Assembly: GCA_002179805.1 (NCBI GenBank)
Contig: NAVB01000949.1
Location: 1 to 44,716 of the forward strand
Source: Acanthamoeba lenticulata
Taxonomy: Eukaryota; Discosea; Longamoebia; Acanthamoebidae
Reading direction: 5' to 3'
DNA length: 44,716 bases
Shown: positions 44,362 through 44,716 of the stretch, in pieces
Numbering within the stretch: the first letter of the stretch is position 1
How the letters are laid out: each line of letters begins with the position of its first letter
Position numbers and translations under genes: made by a program
The notes under the pieces: generated by a model
Database searches by the model: none
Told to the model about the DNA's origin: nothing
The model's input: only the letters and a program-made list of their open reading frames with translations

Positions 44362-44716
44362 TCAGACCTATCTTGTGTTCCAGGATTCTTGGGCTCTGCT
44401 TTGGCTTTTGCAAGTTTGGGCTTGGATTGTTTGTGCTCTGGACAGTACCATGGGGCAGTTCCATCAGGGATCGTGTCCAGCCCAACACATTTGGGGTGGA
44501 ACCAGTTCAGGCACTTATTGCACTGCACATAGCATTCACTGTTAACATGGGCTCATTTGAAATGAGAGGTCAAAAATGACTGGTGAAATAATATGGAATC
44601 AAAATTAACAATAAGGCAATAAACCTCCATTTGATTTATATAAAAGCATTTTAACCACATTAAACTGATAATACAAGCATTTTTACGTAAGTGAAAATAA
44701 TATTACATGCTTATTA
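44334..44716 (-). other. Orphan C-terminal PHD finger in a CpG-poor, AT-rich island
   Basis: On the minus strand, the reading frame ending with TAG at 44336-44334 encodes a PHD/zinc-finger C-terminus. It reads CYVQCNKCLNWFHPKCVGL and then DGTAPWYCPEHK, followed by a Lys/Pro/Ala tail; an exon junction is possible at the TGTGCAG near 44530. From 44341 to the window end I count three CpGs in 376 bp, unlike the CpG-rich neighbours, and from 44577 the DNA is strongly AT-rich. It could be the end of a chromatin-protein gene continuing past the edge, or the C-terminus of a mobile-element protein. The frame overlaps the kinase remnant's first codons by a few tens of bases. Confidence 0.5.

Noticed and set aside
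44330..44530. PHD finger and kinase as one fusion gene
   Set aside because: The PHD frame stops at 44334, the kinase frame is closed by TGA at 44362, and the only linking intron would be about 37 nt and leave the wrong phase.

Overview
The window looks like nuclear DNA of a free-living amoebozoan, most likely Acanthamoeba or a close relative. Coding DNA is GC-rich and very compact. Genes carry many short introns (about 55-220 nt) that mostly use GTACGY-type donors. The protein set is eukaryotic throughout: a PHD-containing cohesin loader, SMN, villin headpiece, CG-1 factor, PA28 and an F-BAR protein. There are no bacterial operons, rRNA genes, CRISPR arrays or recognisable tRNAs. Gene models were built by hand from reading frame, splice-site phase and family resemblance. 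Exon lists are in the entries, and totals divide by three for every complete model.

Layout. 1-1923 (-): 5' part of an F-BAR protein. 2310-2696 (-): small tail-anchored SNARE, divergent from 3084-8392 (+), a large Rho GEF with coiled coil, IQ motif, DH domain and C2 domain. 8677-10374 (+): RING protein with a Ser/acidic tail. 10923-12915 (-): CG-1/IPT/IQ (CAMTA-type) factor. About 13014-13601: a strongly CpG-depleted island with broken ORFs. 13995-15600 (-): Stm1/SERBP1-type ribosome-binding protein. 16354-17828 (-): PA28gamma-type proteasome activator. 17910-20338 (-): DDX42-type helicase, divergent from 20492-22570 (+), Crooked-neck/Clf1. 22739-23565 (-): small membrane protein. 23769-28091 (-): villin-headpiece/gelsolin protein. 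28444-29622 (-): SMN, divergent from 29803-37376 (+), Scc2/NIPBL. 37440-39844 (+): MnmE/GTPBP3. 39856-40405 (+): damaged ubiquitin-fold ORF. 40691-43136 (+): drug/metabolite-type transporter. 43349-about 44361 (-): disabled protein kinase. It adjoins a second CpG-poor island holding an orphan PHD finger, 44334-44716.

How the genes relate. This is mostly a housekeeping region. Three genes serve RNA splicing or snRNP assembly (DDX42, Crooked-neck, SMN), and two of them share one 153-bp divergent promoter. Others serve actin and membrane dynamics (F-BAR, Rho GEF, villin-type), protein turnover (PA28, RING), translation (SERBP1, MnmE) and chromosome cohesion (Scc2).

The features most worth a second look are the two CpG-depleted islands with decayed ORFs, the recurrent GC-AG introns whose donor mimics the local GTACGY consensus, the domain-loss variants (SMN without Tudor, CAMTA without ankyrin, GEF without PH), and the two damaged loci near the right edge.
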